64,000 nucleotides of DNA from an uncultured Thermomicrobiaceae bacterium (GTDB lineage: Bacteria > Chloroflexota > Chloroflexia > Thermomicrobiales > Thermomicrobiaceae). The number at the start of each line of letters is the position of its first letter. The first letter of the stretch is position 1. Under the pieces are notes generated by a model. It saw nothing but the letters and a program-made list of their open reading frames with translations, searched no databases and was not told where the DNA came from. A program made the position numbers and the translations under genes. This document shows positions 1 to 8,670 of the stretch, piece by piece. The DNA lies in assembly GCA_938082375.1 (NCBI GenBank), contig CALKCJ010000002.1, positions 1-64,000 on the forward strand, given 5' to 3'.

Positions 1-459
1 AAGCCTGCCCAGATCGTCGGCCATGCGCTGCACCGTCCTGGCCAAGACACTGACCTGGACGGTCAGCTCGTCGACCCGGGCGGTGAGCAGGGCAATCTGC
101 TCCTCGACCCGCTCCATGCGCTCGGTCAGGCTGTCCACCCGCGCGGTCAGCTGCTCCATGCGCTCGGTCAGGCTGTCCACCCGCGCGGTTAACACCTCGA
201 GCCGCTCCTCAGTGCGCCGCTGCGCCTCGGCCAACCCGGCCAGGGCTTCAGCCGTGCGACTCTGGGCCACCTCCAGGCGCTCCAGCCCTTGCTGTTCGAG
301 CTGCGCCATCCGGCGGACGATGTCAGCAAGTTCTCGAGTGAGGTCAGGCAAGCTGAGGAGTTCCTCGGTCAGCACGAGGCGTCGCAGCTCGGCACGCCAC
401 TCCGGGTGCTGCTCCAGCAGGCGAATCAGCTCATGGAGATCGTCGATACTTAGCGTCAT
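1..459 (-). CDS. Coiled-coil protein of unknown function (3' part outside window)
   Basis: The frame runs leftward off the window edge, so only the first 153 codons are visible. A short helical head (LSIDDLHELIRLLEQ) is followed by a leucine-rich segment and then an almost unbroken heptad pattern (LTARVDSLTERME and variants) that should form a long coiled coil. There is no signal peptide or membrane segment in the visible part. I chose the ATG at 459 because a GAGGGG Shine-Dalgarno sits six bases before it; the in-frame ATG at 465 abuts the same motif. Proteins with this head are familiar hypotheticals in Chloroflexi and some carry a nuclease-like C-terminus, but that region is not visible here, so I assign no function. 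Confidence 0.75.
   Translation of the reverse strand, partial: MTLSIDDLHELIRLLEQHPEWRAELRRLVLTEELLSLPDLTRELADIVRRMAQLEQQGLERLEVAQSRTAEALAGLAEAQRRTEERLEVLTARVDSLTERMEQLTARVDSLTERMERVEEQIALLTARVDELTVQVSVLARTVQRMADDLGRL
112..189. repeat. Tandem 42-nt repeat inside the coiled-coil gene
   Basis: Bases 112-147 and 154-189 are identical over 36 positions, giving a 42-nt period. This equals 14 residues, or two heptads, and encodes the repeated VDSLTERME-type unit. It looks like a recent in-frame duplication that lengthens the coiled coil. Confidence 0.85.
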
Positions 460-818
460 CGTCATCCCCTCAGGCCACACTGCCACTATTGTACTGAAAG
501 CGTGGCACATGCCAGCCAGATGGCCTGGCCGGGTCTCGCTTGCCTCCTCTCGAGCGGCTACGATTGCTGGGGAGTCGCAGGCGCCTGTCGCTGCTTCTCA
601 CCGGTGAGACGGCCCGCACAGCTTCGGGATCGCGCGAGCGACCGAGCCGAGCGGTTGAAGGGGCGTATGAGCGCAGGGGCCGCTGGACCAGCAAGCACGC
701 GTGTGAGGCAGGCTGTCATCCAGTGCCGCCAGCGGATGGTGGCTCCGCAGTGGAGAAGGGTGCGAGCGTGAACACTCGTCTGCTCTTCGGTGTGCGCCAG
801 CACTCCGATGAGGTCGGT
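460..818. other. Divergent intergenic region, 359 bp
   Basis: This gap separates the leftward coiled-coil gene from the rightward transporter gene. Apart from the candidate minus-strand promoter at 488-515 I see no RNA gene, strong hairpin or convincing small gene. A GTG at 768, in frame with the transporter and preceded by GAGAAGG, is an alternative upstream start for that gene. Confidence 0.5.
488..515 (-). promoter_or_regulatory. Candidate promoter of the coiled-coil gene
   Basis: On the minus strand CTGGCA (515-510) and TACAAT (493-488) are separated by 16 bp. The predicted start site lies about 20 bases before the chosen ATG at 459. The -10 hexamer is strong; the -35 matches 4 of 6 positions. 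Confidence 0.4.
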
Positions 819-1817
819 ATGGCACGCCGACAACAGGTGTGGGGAAGCTTGGCTGTCCTGCTCTCGACGGTCGGCTTCGGCGCGCTGCCGACACTGACCA
901 AGCTGGCGTATGCGTCCGGGCTGAACGTGCCCACCCTGCTCGCCCTGCGCTTCGGCCTGGCAGCCCTCGTCGTCTGGAGCACGTTGGCTGCCCGCCAGCG
1001 CCTGGGGTTGCCGGGCCGGCACGTTCTTTCCTTCCTCCTCCTGGGCACCTGCTTCGTTGGCAACACGGCGCTGTTCTTCTCCAGCCTGCGCTACGCGCCA
1101 GCCACCTCGGCCGCCGTGCTGTTCTACACCTACCCGGTTGTCGTCGCTCTCCTGGCGCTCTTTCTCCTCCAAGAACCGCTGACTGTTCAGCGAGCACTGG
1201 CACTGGCGCTGGCCGTGCTCGGTTGTGCCGTCGTCCTCGGGTTTACTCTCGGCGACGTGGATATGCGCGGCCTGCTCTTCGCGCTGGGGTCTGGTGTCAT
1301 CTATGCCTTCTACGTTGTGTTGAGTACCCGGCTTCTCCGCGGGACAGCGGTTGCGGTCGCCAGTGCCTGGATCATGACGTTCATGGCGCTGGCCTTCGTC
1401 AGTTTCGGGATAGTGGCTGGTTCGCTGGACATCTCCTTCGCACCCACTGGCTGGCTCCTGCTCATCCTGATCGTCACCGTCTCGACCGTCATGCCGGTGC
1501 AGCTCTTCCTGGCCGGTACGTTACGGATCGGGCCGACGCTGGCTTCGATCCTGGGCACGATGGAGCCGGTCTTCGCCGTGCTGTTCGCAGCGCTGGTGCT
1601 CGGTGAGCGGCTGGGCTGGCCCCAGGCAGTCGGCGGTGGTTTGATCGTGCTGGCCGTGCTGCTCCTCAGGCTGCCGACTGGCGCACTGCTCGGGCTCGCG
1701 ACGGGATACCGCCCAAAGCCGTCTGGGGATCGCGGGGTATACCAGGATCCGACCCCGAGGCGCGGTAGCATACCAGGTGAGGCTGGTCGATCGACGAGGA
1801 GGGACTGGCAGTCATGA
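819..1817 (+). CDS. DMT-superfamily (EamA) transporter
   Basis: Inner-membrane permease of about 332 residues with ten predicted transmembrane helices, arranged as two EamA repeats of five, as in drug/metabolite transporters. The second repeat contains the conserved segment ILGTMEPVFAVLFAALVLGE, typical of the family, in which a helix ends in a P-x-(F/V)..L.LGE motif. The substrate cannot be told from sequence. The ATG at 819 is preceded by an AGG motif at 5 bp and places the first helix close to the N-terminus, as is normal for the family. The stop overlaps the start of the following peptidase gene (ATGA), so the two are probably translationally coupled; peptide or amino-acid export or uptake is a possible but unproven link. 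Confidence 0.85.
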   Translation: MARRQQVWGSLAVLLSTVGFGALPTLTKLAYASGLNVPTLLALRFGLAALVVWSTLAARQRLGLPGRHVLSFLLLGTCFVGNTALFFSSLRYAPATSAAVLFYTYPVVVALLALFLLQEPLTVQRALALALAVLGCAVVLGFTLGDVDMRGLLFALGSGVIYAFYVVLSTRLLRGTAVAVASAWIMTFMALAFVSFGIVAGSLDISFAPTGWLLLILIVTVSTVMPVQLFLAGTLRIGPTLASILGTMEPVFAVLFAALVLGERLGWPQAVGGGLIVLAVLLLRLPTGALLGLATGYRPKPSGDRGVYQDPTPRRGSIPGEAGRSTRRDWQS

Positions 1818-3163
1818 CGATCTCCTGGCAGCAGGTACGCGACGAAGTGACACGCCACCTGCAAGCGCTCATCCGCTTCAATACCGTGAACCCACCAGGG
1901 AACGAGACGCAAGCGGCGGCCTACCTCGCGTCGGTGCTCCAACACGAGGGGATCGAGGCCCAGGTCGTGGAGAGCGCGCCGGGGCGGGGTAACCTGGTGG
2001 CACGCATCCGGGGCGAAGGCCGGGCGCGGCCCTTGCTCCTGATGGCGCACAGCGATGTCGTGAGTGTCGAGCCGGAGAAGTGGACGCACGACCCCTTCGG
2101 GGGTGAGATCGTCGACGGAAAGGTTTGGGGACGCGGCGCCGTCGATACGAAGTGCCTGATCGCTTGCGAGCTGATGGTCATGCTGCTTGTCAAGCGCTTG
2201 GGGTTGACGCTCGACCGCGACCTGATCATGGCGATCTTCGCCGACGAGGAGGCGGGAGGCCGCTACGGCGCCGGCTGGATGTGGCAGAACCGGCGCGCGT
2301 TGATCGACGCCGAGTACGCGATCAACGAGGGGGGCGGCGCGGCACTGGAGGTAGCCGGCCACCGCTTCTATCTCTGCCAGACCGGAGAGAAGGGCGGTGC
2401 ACGCATGCGACTGACCGCTCGTGGCGAGCCGGGGCATGCCTCGATGCCGCAGCCGGATACGGCTATGCGCCGCGCGGCCCAGGCGGTGGTGACGCTCACG
2501 GATTACACCTTCCCCACCGTGATGACGCGAACGGTCGAGCGAATGCTGCGCTCGATCGGGCTGAAGGTCGGTGGCGAACTGGAGCGACAGATCGAGGCGG
2601 TGCTGCAGGATCCCGCCTGGGAGAACCTGGCAACACTGCCACTCAAGGAGCCGGAGCGGCGGATGCTGTATGCGATGACCCGCAACACGGCGGTGCCGAC
2701 AATGATCAAGGGCGGACACCGGATCAACGTGATCCCGTCCGAGGTCACGGTCGAGGTCGACGGCCGAATCCTGCCCGGCCAGAGCTCAGAAGCCTTCGCC
2801 GCCGACGTGCGAGCGCTCGTCGGTGACCTGGTCGAGGTCGACTTGACTGGCCAGAGCAGCGCGCTCGAAGCGGATCCTGCCTCGCCGCTGTTTGACACCA
2901 TCCGGGCAGTCATGCAGGAGCTCGACCCGGGCAGTGAGGTCGTGCCGTACCTTGTGCCAGGCGGTACCGATGCCAAGAGCCTTCCGGGCATCAAGGTCTA
3001 TGGCTTCATGCCGATGCGCGACCACCCCGAGGAGTTCGACCTGGCCCACGCCCATGACGAGCGGATCTCGATCTCGACGCTCGAGTTCGCCGTCCGGGTG
3101 TTGTTCGAGGTCGTGACCCGCTTCTGCCATGCCCGCAGCGCCGGTGGGGTGACGGCAGGATGA
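1814..3163 (+). CDS. M20-family metallopeptidase (ArgE/DapE/CPG2-like)
   Basis: Cytosolic zinc amidohydrolase of 449 residues. Expected metal and catalytic residues are present: HSD (His79, Asp81), the bridging Asp111 in GRGAVDTK, and the Glu145-Glu146 pair in FADEEAGG, followed by a lid/dimerisation domain with RGEPGHASMP. A C-terminal HAHDERI region carries the last ligand. Members remove N-acyl groups or cleave dipeptides; the exact substrate is not deducible. It overlaps the transporter gene before it and the HAD gene after it by four bases each (ATGA), indicating one operon. Confidence 0.9.
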   Translation: MTISWQQVRDEVTRHLQALIRFNTVNPPGNETQAAAYLASVLQHEGIEAQVVESAPGRGNLVARIRGEGRARPLLLMAHSDVVSVEPEKWTHDPFGGEIVDGKVWGRGAVDTKCLIACELMVMLLVKRLGLTLDRDLIMAIFADEEAGGRYGAGWMWQNRRALIDAEYAINEGGGAALEVAGHRFYLCQTGEKGGARMRLTARGEPGHASMPQPDTAMRRAAQAVVTLTDYTFPTVMTRTVERMLRSIGLKVGGELERQIEAVLQDPAWENLATLPLKEPERRMLYAMTRNTAVPTMIKGGHRINVIPSEVTVEVDGRILPGQSSEAFAADVRALVGDLVEVDLTGQSSALEADPASPLFDTIRAVMQELDPGSEVVPYLVPGGTDAKSLPGIKVYGFMPMRDHPEEFDLAHAHDERISISTLEFAVRVLFEVVTRFCHARSAGGVTAG

Positions 3164-3879
3164 TCCGCGGCCTGATCTTGTTCGATATCGACGGCACGCT
3201 GTTGCGTGCCGGCGACCGTGAGCACGCGCGCGCCTTCGTCGAGGCGATGAGCGAGGTCTTCGGGCGCTCTATCAGCCTAGACGGCGTCCCGTTGGCGGGG
3301 ATGCTGGACAGCGAGATCGCTCGGCTGGCGCTTGAGCGCGAGGGGGTCTCGCCGCTCGAAGTCGAGCAGAAACTCCCGCTCGTGATGGAGCGGATGGGCG
3401 AGCGCTATGCGGCCCGCGTCCTGGCAGGCGACCGGACGGGCTGGGTGCTGGCAGGAGCTGTCGAGTCGACGCTGGCGCTCGGCGACGCCGGGTTTGCACT
3501 GGGGGTGCTGACCGGCAATGCCCGGCCGGTTGCACGCGCCAAGCTGGCAGCGGCTGGGCTCGACGAGCTGTTCCCCATCGGTGCCTACGGCGACCAGGCC
3601 CGCACGCGCAGCGAGCTGGTGCGGCTGGCGTGTGCCGAGGCCAAGCGCTACTACGGCGTGCATTTCCCGCCCCACCACGTCGTCCTCATCGGAGACACGC
3701 CACGCGATATCGCCGCCGCCCACGCGGCAGGGGCGAAGGTGCTGGCGGTGGCGACTGGCCGTTACAGCGTCCTCGATCTGGAGGAGGCGGGAGCAGACGC
3801 GGTACTGCCGGATCTCTCGGATCCCGTCGTCACGCTCACGACGGTGACGGCGCTCCTCAGCCGCCAGTCTGACGGCTGA
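3160..3879 (+). CDS. HAD-family hydrolase (phosphoglycolate phosphatase-like)
   Basis: Soluble phosphatase of 239 residues. The nucleophile motif DIDGT (Asp9, Asp11) is at the N-terminus, GVLTGNA supplies motif II, and the GDTPRDIAAAHAAG segment supplies motif IV with its acidic metal ligands. A helical cap lies between motifs I and II, as in subfamily I enzymes of the Gph/PgmB type. Its start overlaps the peptidase stop. Substrate not determinable; removal of phosphate from a small metabolite is the family role. Confidence 0.88.
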   Translation: MIRGLILFDIDGTLLRAGDREHARAFVEAMSEVFGRSISLDGVPLAGMLDSEIARLALEREGVSPLEVEQKLPLVMERMGERYAARVLAGDRTGWVLAGAVESTLALGDAGFALGVLTGNARPVARAKLAAAGLDELFPIGAYGDQARTRSELVRLACAEAKRYYGVHFPPHHVVLIGDTPRDIAAAHAAGAKVLAVATGRYSVLDLEEAGADAVLPDLSDPVVTLTTVTALLSRQSDG

Positions 3880-3934
3880 AGGGCCGTACACCACCGTCGC
3901 CAGCCAGGGCCGCGTCCTTACTCGAGCGCGTACC

Positions 3935-4882
3935 TCAGGCCCGCGCCAGTTGGGCCAGCCCAACCGGCGTCCGCCACTCTGCGCGGCGAGCGTCTTTGCC
4001 CCGCAGCACGTCGTGGAAGAGTTGCTCGAGCTGCCGGGTGATCGGGCCGATCGTTCCGTCACCGACCTGGTAGTGGTCGATCTCGACGATCGGGGAAATC
4101 TCGGCTGCCGTGCCGCAGAGGAAGATCTCATCAGCGATGTAGAGCTCGGTGCGATCGACTACCCGCTCCTCTACGGCGAGGCCAAGTTCCTCTCTGGCAA
4201 GCCGGATGAGCGCGTCGCGGGTGATGCTCTCGAGAATGCTACTGGTGATGTCGGGCGTGATCAACTTCCCGTCACGCACGAGCATGAGGCAGGCGCCCGG
4301 CCCCTCAGCGACCTTGCCGTGCGTGTTGAGGAGGATGGCGACGTCGTACCCATCTAGTGCGGCCTCCATCGAGGCGAGCTGACTATTGCGGTAGTTCGAG
4401 ATGTTCTTGACGCGCGGCGGCATCACGTCGTCAGAGATACGGCGCCAGGAACTCACCCGCGCCTTGGCCACCTTGCCGGTAAGCAGGTGTGACGGCATCG
4501 GGCGGGTGGAGATGAAGATCTGCGAGTCGGAGCTAAAGCCGCTGAAGCTCCGCGGCCCGGCGCCACGATAGACAACCGGCGCGATATAGGTGTCCTCCCG
4601 GCACTCGTTATCGCGCAGAAGCCGCAAGATCGCCTCGGTCAGCTCCTCGACCGAATGCTTCTGCTGAAGCCGTACCAGCTTCATCGAGCGAGAGAGCCGC
4701 TCGAGATGCTCGCGCAGCCGAAAGACGTAGGCTTCGCCAGCCTCCTCGTTCCAATAGGCCCGGATCCCCTCGAACACCGCACCGACTGTCGACCAACCCA
4801 GCTCAGTGACGTGGATCGTCGCCTCTTCCCAACGCACCTGCCGGCCGTTCCACCAGAGGTATGTGGGGTACCCGCTGCTCAC
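3935..4882 (-). CDS. ilvE: Branched-chain amino acid aminotransferase
   Basis: PLP-dependent class IV aminotransferase of 315 residues, catalysing the last step of valine, leucine and isoleucine synthesis and the first of their breakdown. Family features include the start TYLWWNGR, the GAVFEGIRAY segment, the lysine in RVKNISNYRNSQLA that should carry PLP, and LNTHGKVAEGPGACLMLV, where the family normally has the phosphate-cup glutamate. Length matches IlvE. It stands alone, convergent with the HAD gene, 141 bp downstream of the binding-protein gene that reads in the same direction. Confidence 0.92.
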   Translation of the reverse strand: MSSGYPTYLWWNGRQVRWEEATIHVTELGWSTVGAVFEGIRAYWNEEAGEAYVFRLREHLERLSRSMKLVRLQQKHSVEELTEAILRLLRDNECREDTYIAPVVYRGAGPRSFSGFSSDSQIFISTRPMPSHLLTGKVAKARVSSWRRISDDVMPPRVKNISNYRNSQLASMEAALDGYDVAILLNTHGKVAEGPGACLMLVRDGKLITPDITSSILESITRDALIRLAREELGLAVEERVVDRTELYIADEIFLCGTAAEISPIVEIDHYQVGDGTIGPITRQLEQLFHDVLRGKDARRAEWRTPVGLAQLARA

Positions 4883-5023
4883 GCGACCCTCCTCGATGCG
4901 CTACCGTCCGACCACGGCGCCATCGCCAGTCCCTCGCGCACCGCCCTGGTGCTGCTACCCCCTGATCGTATCACTGTCGTCGAGGCTTGAAAACGGTGGG
5001 GGTTCTGGTCGTCGGCCGCCCGC

Positions 5024-6826
5024 TCAGCCACGCTCGCGCTCCCCGAGCGCGACATACCACTTGAACCGGCTGAACAGCCGGTTCGGGCCGACCGGCTCCC
5101 CCTGACGATTGCGCGGCAGCGCCCGCACCCAGGGCTTGACGAGCAGAGAACTGACTGGGTACCCGATCGGTACGTAGACCCCCTGCTCCTGCAAGATGCG
5201 CTCGCACTGGCGATAGATCGCTAGCCGCCGCAATCGATCGGTCTCGCGGTCGCCCAGGCGGATGAGGGCATCGAAGTTCGAGTCTGCCCAGCCCAGCCCT
5301 CGGATGTGGCGGCGCCCGCTCGCAAACAGCGCCGCGTAGCCGGCGCTCGGGTCTGGGTAAGGAAAATCCCAGCGCAGCCAGAGCAGGTGGAAGTCACCTC
5401 GCTCAATCATGAAGTCCCACTCCCGGCTTCCCACCTCGCGCAGCGCCAGCGGCATCCCGAGATTCCCAGCAAGCTGGCCGAGGAGGTCGTCGACAAGCGC
5501 CCGCTCCTGCGGGCTCAGGCCCTCGTGGACATCTAGCGTCACTGGCGGCCAGACAGCCGGGTCACCATACGGCGTGGTCTCGAGCGACCGCCGGGCCAGG
5601 TCAGGATCGAACTGCTGGCCGCCCAGGAGCTCGTTGTCCTCGAGATGGCCTGCCAGACCAGGCGGGATCAAAGACGAGGCCGGTGCCAGTGCGCCGTAGC
5701 TGAGCTGCCACAGGCGCACCCGATCGATCGCTGGCCCGAGGGCACGGCGTACTGGAAGCTGGTCGAATGGCGGCCGCTGCGTGTTCGGCAAGAGCAACCA
5801 GATGGCAGGCTCGAGAGGACGCACGAGCTGCGGCCCCAGGACGGGATCGAGCACGATCGAGCTGAGCGACCTGCCGCTCACGGGGGCCAAGTCGAGGTCG
5901 CCTCGGAAGAAGGCGACCAGCTCCTGGTCGGCAGCGAGGATCGGTGTCACGCAGCGGTCCACCCGCAAGCCACCGTTCCAGTAGTGCGGGTTTCGGGTGA
6001 GGACGAAGGAGCGGCCGCGTTCCCAGGCCACGAGCTGGAAGGGGCCGTTCGAGACACAGCGGCCGGCCTCGGTCCAGCGATCACCCCACGCCTCGACCGA
6101 GGGGCGGTGCGCGGGCAGCAAGCCCGGCAAGCCAAGCAATACCGGGAAGTAGCTGCGCGGCTGCTCGAGCTCGACTTCGAGCGTCCAGTCGTCGAGCGCG
6201 CGGATGCCCAGCGATGCTGGATCAGCGCCGTGCTGGTTCACGGCCCGAGCGTTCACGACGTCGAAGAGGAGCGCTGCCTGCGGGGCTCCGGTCTCCGGTG
6301 CCAGCATCCGCCGCCATGACCAGACGAAGTCCTGCGCCCGCACGGGGTCACCGTTCGACCAGCCGGCGCGGTTGCGGCGCAAGGTAAACACCCAGCGGCG
6401 GCTGTCGCCACTCGGCTGCCACGACTCCGCCCAATCGGGGACAGGCTCGTAGTCAGGATCGAGGGCGACGAGGCCTCCGAAGAGTTCGGGGTCACCGCCA
6501 CAGTCGGCATTCGCGTTGAAGTCGTGGCTCTGCGGGTCGACGAGGAAGCCACCTTGGGAGAAGACCACTGGTGGCGGCGGCGTTGGGATCGGCGAGGGAG
6601 GTACACCAGAGACAGCGCGCGTTCCTTCCGGTGTCGTGGCCTGAGGAGAGGGAGAGACGATCTGCTCACCGACGCGCGCTGGTGTCCTGCCTCGCTGTGT
6701 CCTCTCGAGGAAGAGAGCGCCGCTCGAGAGGGCAAGCGCAACCCCTGTCCAGCGAAGTAGCCGGCGACGGGTCAGCCTGCCGCTCCTCGTGGCGGGTGAG
6801 CGGTCGGATACCGGTGGTGACCTCAC
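5024..6826 (-). CDS. ABC-transporter solute-binding protein, family 5 (oligopeptide/nickel type)
   Basis: Exported protein of 600 residues. An N-terminal twin-arginine-like stretch (TRRRLLRW) precedes a hydrophobic segment, then a Ser/Thr/Pro-rich spacer up to about residue 90. The body is SBP_bac_5-like, with LEVELEQPRSYFPVLLG and the family signature NGPFQLVAWERGRSFVLTRN followed by PHYW. No permease or ATPase gene lies beside it, so it is an orphan binding protein whose membrane partners must be elsewhere. Ligand unknown; oligopeptides are the commonest ligands of the family. It reads in the same direction as the sugar-kinase gene upstream, 51 bp away. Confidence 0.88.
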   Translation of the reverse strand: MRSPPVSDRSPATRSGRLTRRRLLRWTGVALALSSGALFLERTQRGRTPARVGEQIVSPSPQATTPEGTRAVSGVPPSPIPTPPPPVVFSQGGFLVDPQSHDFNANADCGGDPELFGGLVALDPDYEPVPDWAESWQPSGDSRRWVFTLRRNRAGWSNGDPVRAQDFVWSWRRMLAPETGAPQAALLFDVVNARAVNQHGADPASLGIRALDDWTLEVELEQPRSYFPVLLGLPGLLPAHRPSVEAWGDRWTEAGRCVSNGPFQLVAWERGRSFVLTRNPHYWNGGLRVDRCVTPILAADQELVAFFRGDLDLAPVSGRSLSSIVLDPVLGPQLVRPLEPAIWLLLPNTQRPPFDQLPVRRALGPAIDRVRLWQLSYGALAPASSLIPPGLAGHLEDNELLGGQQFDPDLARRSLETTPYGDPAVWPPVTLDVHEGLSPQERALVDDLLGQLAGNLGMPLALREVGSREWDFMIERGDFHLLWLRWDFPYPDPSAGYAALFASGRRHIRGLGWADSNFDALIRLGDRETDRLRRLAIYRQCERILQEQGVYVPIGYPVSSLLVKPWVRALPRNRQGEPVGPNRLFSRFKWYVALGERERG

Positions 6827-6877
6827 CCGCGCCCCCTTTCACGTCCCCGGCGCCCCGTGGCGGCCGCCTCGGGTCGC

Positions 6878-7864
6878 TCAGCCGAGCCGCACCCTACCGG
6901 CGAATGGCCCGCCCGAGGCCAGAAAGGCTCGCGCCGCCGCGCCGTAGACCCCGGCGTTGTCTCCGAGCGCCGATGGCAACACGCGTACAGTGCCCACGAT
7001 GTAGGTGATGGCATAGTACCGAAGCCAACGCCGGAGTGGTTCTAGCAGCAGATCGCCGGCCCGGGCCACCCCTCCACCGATGACGATCATCTCCGGGTTG
7101 AAGACGTTGACCAGCCCCGCGAGGCCCACAGCCAGCGCCCGGCCGGCGCTTTCGAAGACGCTGCGCGCCGCCTCATCGCCGGCCTGCGCCGCTTCCGTGA
7201 CCATCTCGGCCGTGACCGGCCCTCCACCAGCCGCCCGGCGGATCGCCTCCGAGCGGCCAGAGTGAGCCAGCGCCTCGCCATCCCGAGCCAGCGCCCAGCC
7301 ACTGACATACGCTTCCAGGCAACCGACTCCCCCGCAGTGGCAGCGCGGGCCGTATGGGTCGACCGGTAGATGGCCGACTTCGGCTCCCAGGCCGCGGTAG
7401 CCCTCGATGAGCTGGCCGTGCGCGATGATACCGCTACCCAGTCCGGTGCCGATCATCAGATGGATCAGATGGCGGCAACCGCGGGCTGCTCCGAAGATCG
7501 CTTCGCCCAGGGCCGCTCCGTTGCCGTCGTTGCCGATCACGATCCGCCGGCCCAGCCGCTCGGCCAGGATCGCCCGTAGCGGCACGTTGCGCCAGCCTGG
7601 CAGGTTGGGCCCGAAATAGATCACCCCTTCATCCGGATCAAGCGGCCCAGGGGCAACCACGCCGACGGGGACCTCCGGGTCAGCTCCGGAGGCGCTAATC
7701 ACCTGTTCCGCTAGGTTGACCATTCGGTCGATGACCGGCTGGACCCCCTCCTCCACTCTGGTCGGCGTGTTGACACGGTGAAGGATCGCGCCATCAGCCG
7801 TGACGAGGGCTGCTCGCAGGTTGGTACCGCCGAAGTCGATCGCGATCGCTGCCGGTCTGGCCAT
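6878..7864 (-). CDS. ROK-family sugar kinase (glucokinase-like)
   Basis: Cytosolic kinase of about 328 residues. It has the N-terminal phosphate loop AIDFGGTNLRAA, the catalytic aspartate region GNDGNGAALGEA, the ATP-binding IGTGLGSGII motif, and the zinc-binding ROK signature HCGGVGCLEAYVSG. An intact HCxxxGCxE arrangement and no DNA-binding domain indicate a kinase rather than a ROK repressor; glucose or N-acetyl sugars are likely substrates. I prefer the ATG at 7864 (GGGAGG four bases upstream) over the one at 7879, which precedes that Shine-Dalgarno. It sits 39 bp after a glycosyltransferase gene in the same minus-strand run. Confidence 0.9.
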   Translation of the reverse strand: MARPAAIAIDFGGTNLRAALVTADGAILHRVNTPTRVEEGVQPVIDRMVNLAEQVISASGADPEVPVGVVAPGPLDPDEGVIYFGPNLPGWRNVPLRAILAERLGRRIVIGNDGNGAALGEAIFGAARGCRHLIHLMIGTGLGSGIIAHGQLIEGYRGLGAEVGHLPVDPYGPRCHCGGVGCLEAYVSGWALARDGEALAHSGRSEAIRRAAGGGPVTAEMVTEAAQAGDEAARSVFESAGRALAVGLAGLVNVFNPEMIVIGGGVARAGDLLLEPLRRWLRYYAITYIVGTVRVLPSALGDNAGVYGAAARAFLASGGPFAGRVRLG

Positions 7865-7903
7865 GCCGCCTCCCACCACTGGTCTCCCTGCCGACCGACC
7901 CCT

Positions 7904-8617
7904 TCAGTCCATCAAGCGACAGCGTAGCAAGGTGACCAGCACCGTTATCCCGTCGCGCCAGGTGATCTTCTTGCCTTCCCAGTACTCGCGACCATTGTAG
8001 GAGATCGGCACCTCGTAGATGCGGTAGCCACGCTTGAGGATCTGCGCGGTGATTTCGGGATCGAACCCCCAGCGGTCGCTCCGCAGGCGGAGCTGACGGG
8101 CAACCTCCGCCGTGAAGACCTTATAGCCGGTCTCCATGTCGGTCAGCGTCGTATCGTACAGCAGGTTGGTGACCAGCGTCAGGAAGCGGTTGCCGACCGC
8201 GTGCCAGAAGTACATCGCTTTGTGCTCGCCCAGGAAGCGCGAGCCGTAGACGACCTGGCTTCGCCCCTCGACAATCGGCCGCAGCAAGGTCGGGTAGTCG
8301 CGGGGGTCGTATTCCAGGTCGGCGTCCTGGATAATGAGCACATCACCGGTGGCGGCCTCGAGTGCGGTGCGGATGGCTGCTCCCTTGCCCCGGTTGACGG
8401 GGTGGTAGATGAGCTTGAGGTCGCTCGCGCCCTTCGCCTCTCGGGCCAGCACCTCGCGCGTGCCATCAGTGGAGCCGTCGTCGACGATGACGATCTCGCG
8501 GCGGTAGGGCAGCTCAACCGCTCGTACCCGGCGAATCAGCTCGAGAATCGTCCGCTCCTCATTGTAGACCGGGATCAGCACCGAGATACGCTCGATCGAC
8601 CTGCTCGGGCTTCCCAC
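7904..8617 (-). CDS. GT2-family glycosyltransferase (polyprenyl-phosphate sugar synthase-like)
   Basis: A 237-residue GT-A fold enzyme: VLIPVYNEE at the start, the nucleotide-binding VDDGSTDGT, the metal-binding QDADLEYDP and an acceptor-side PISYNGREYWEGKKI. The length and motifs fit dolichyl/polyprenyl-phosphate hexose synthases, which charge a lipid carrier on the inner face of the membrane. No C-terminal membrane segments are present. The GTG start at 8617 has AGGGAGG six bases before it. Located between hslU and the sugar-kinase gene in one minus-strand run. Confidence 0.88.
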   Translation of the reverse strand: MGSPSRSIERISVLIPVYNEERTILELIRRVRAVELPYRREIVIVDDGSTDGTREVLAREAKGASDLKLIYHPVNRGKGAAIRTALEAATGDVLIIQDADLEYDPRDYPTLLRPIVEGRSQVVYGSRFLGEHKAMYFWHAVGNRFLTLVTNLLYDTTLTDMETGYKVFTAEVARQLRLRSDRWGFDPEITAQILKRGYRIYEVPISYNGREYWEGKKITWRDGITVLVTLLRCRLMD

Positions 8618-8670
8618 CCCAAACCTCCCTGTTGGTGGGCTGCCCCAGATGGGGCCGCTGCGAGCGGAGT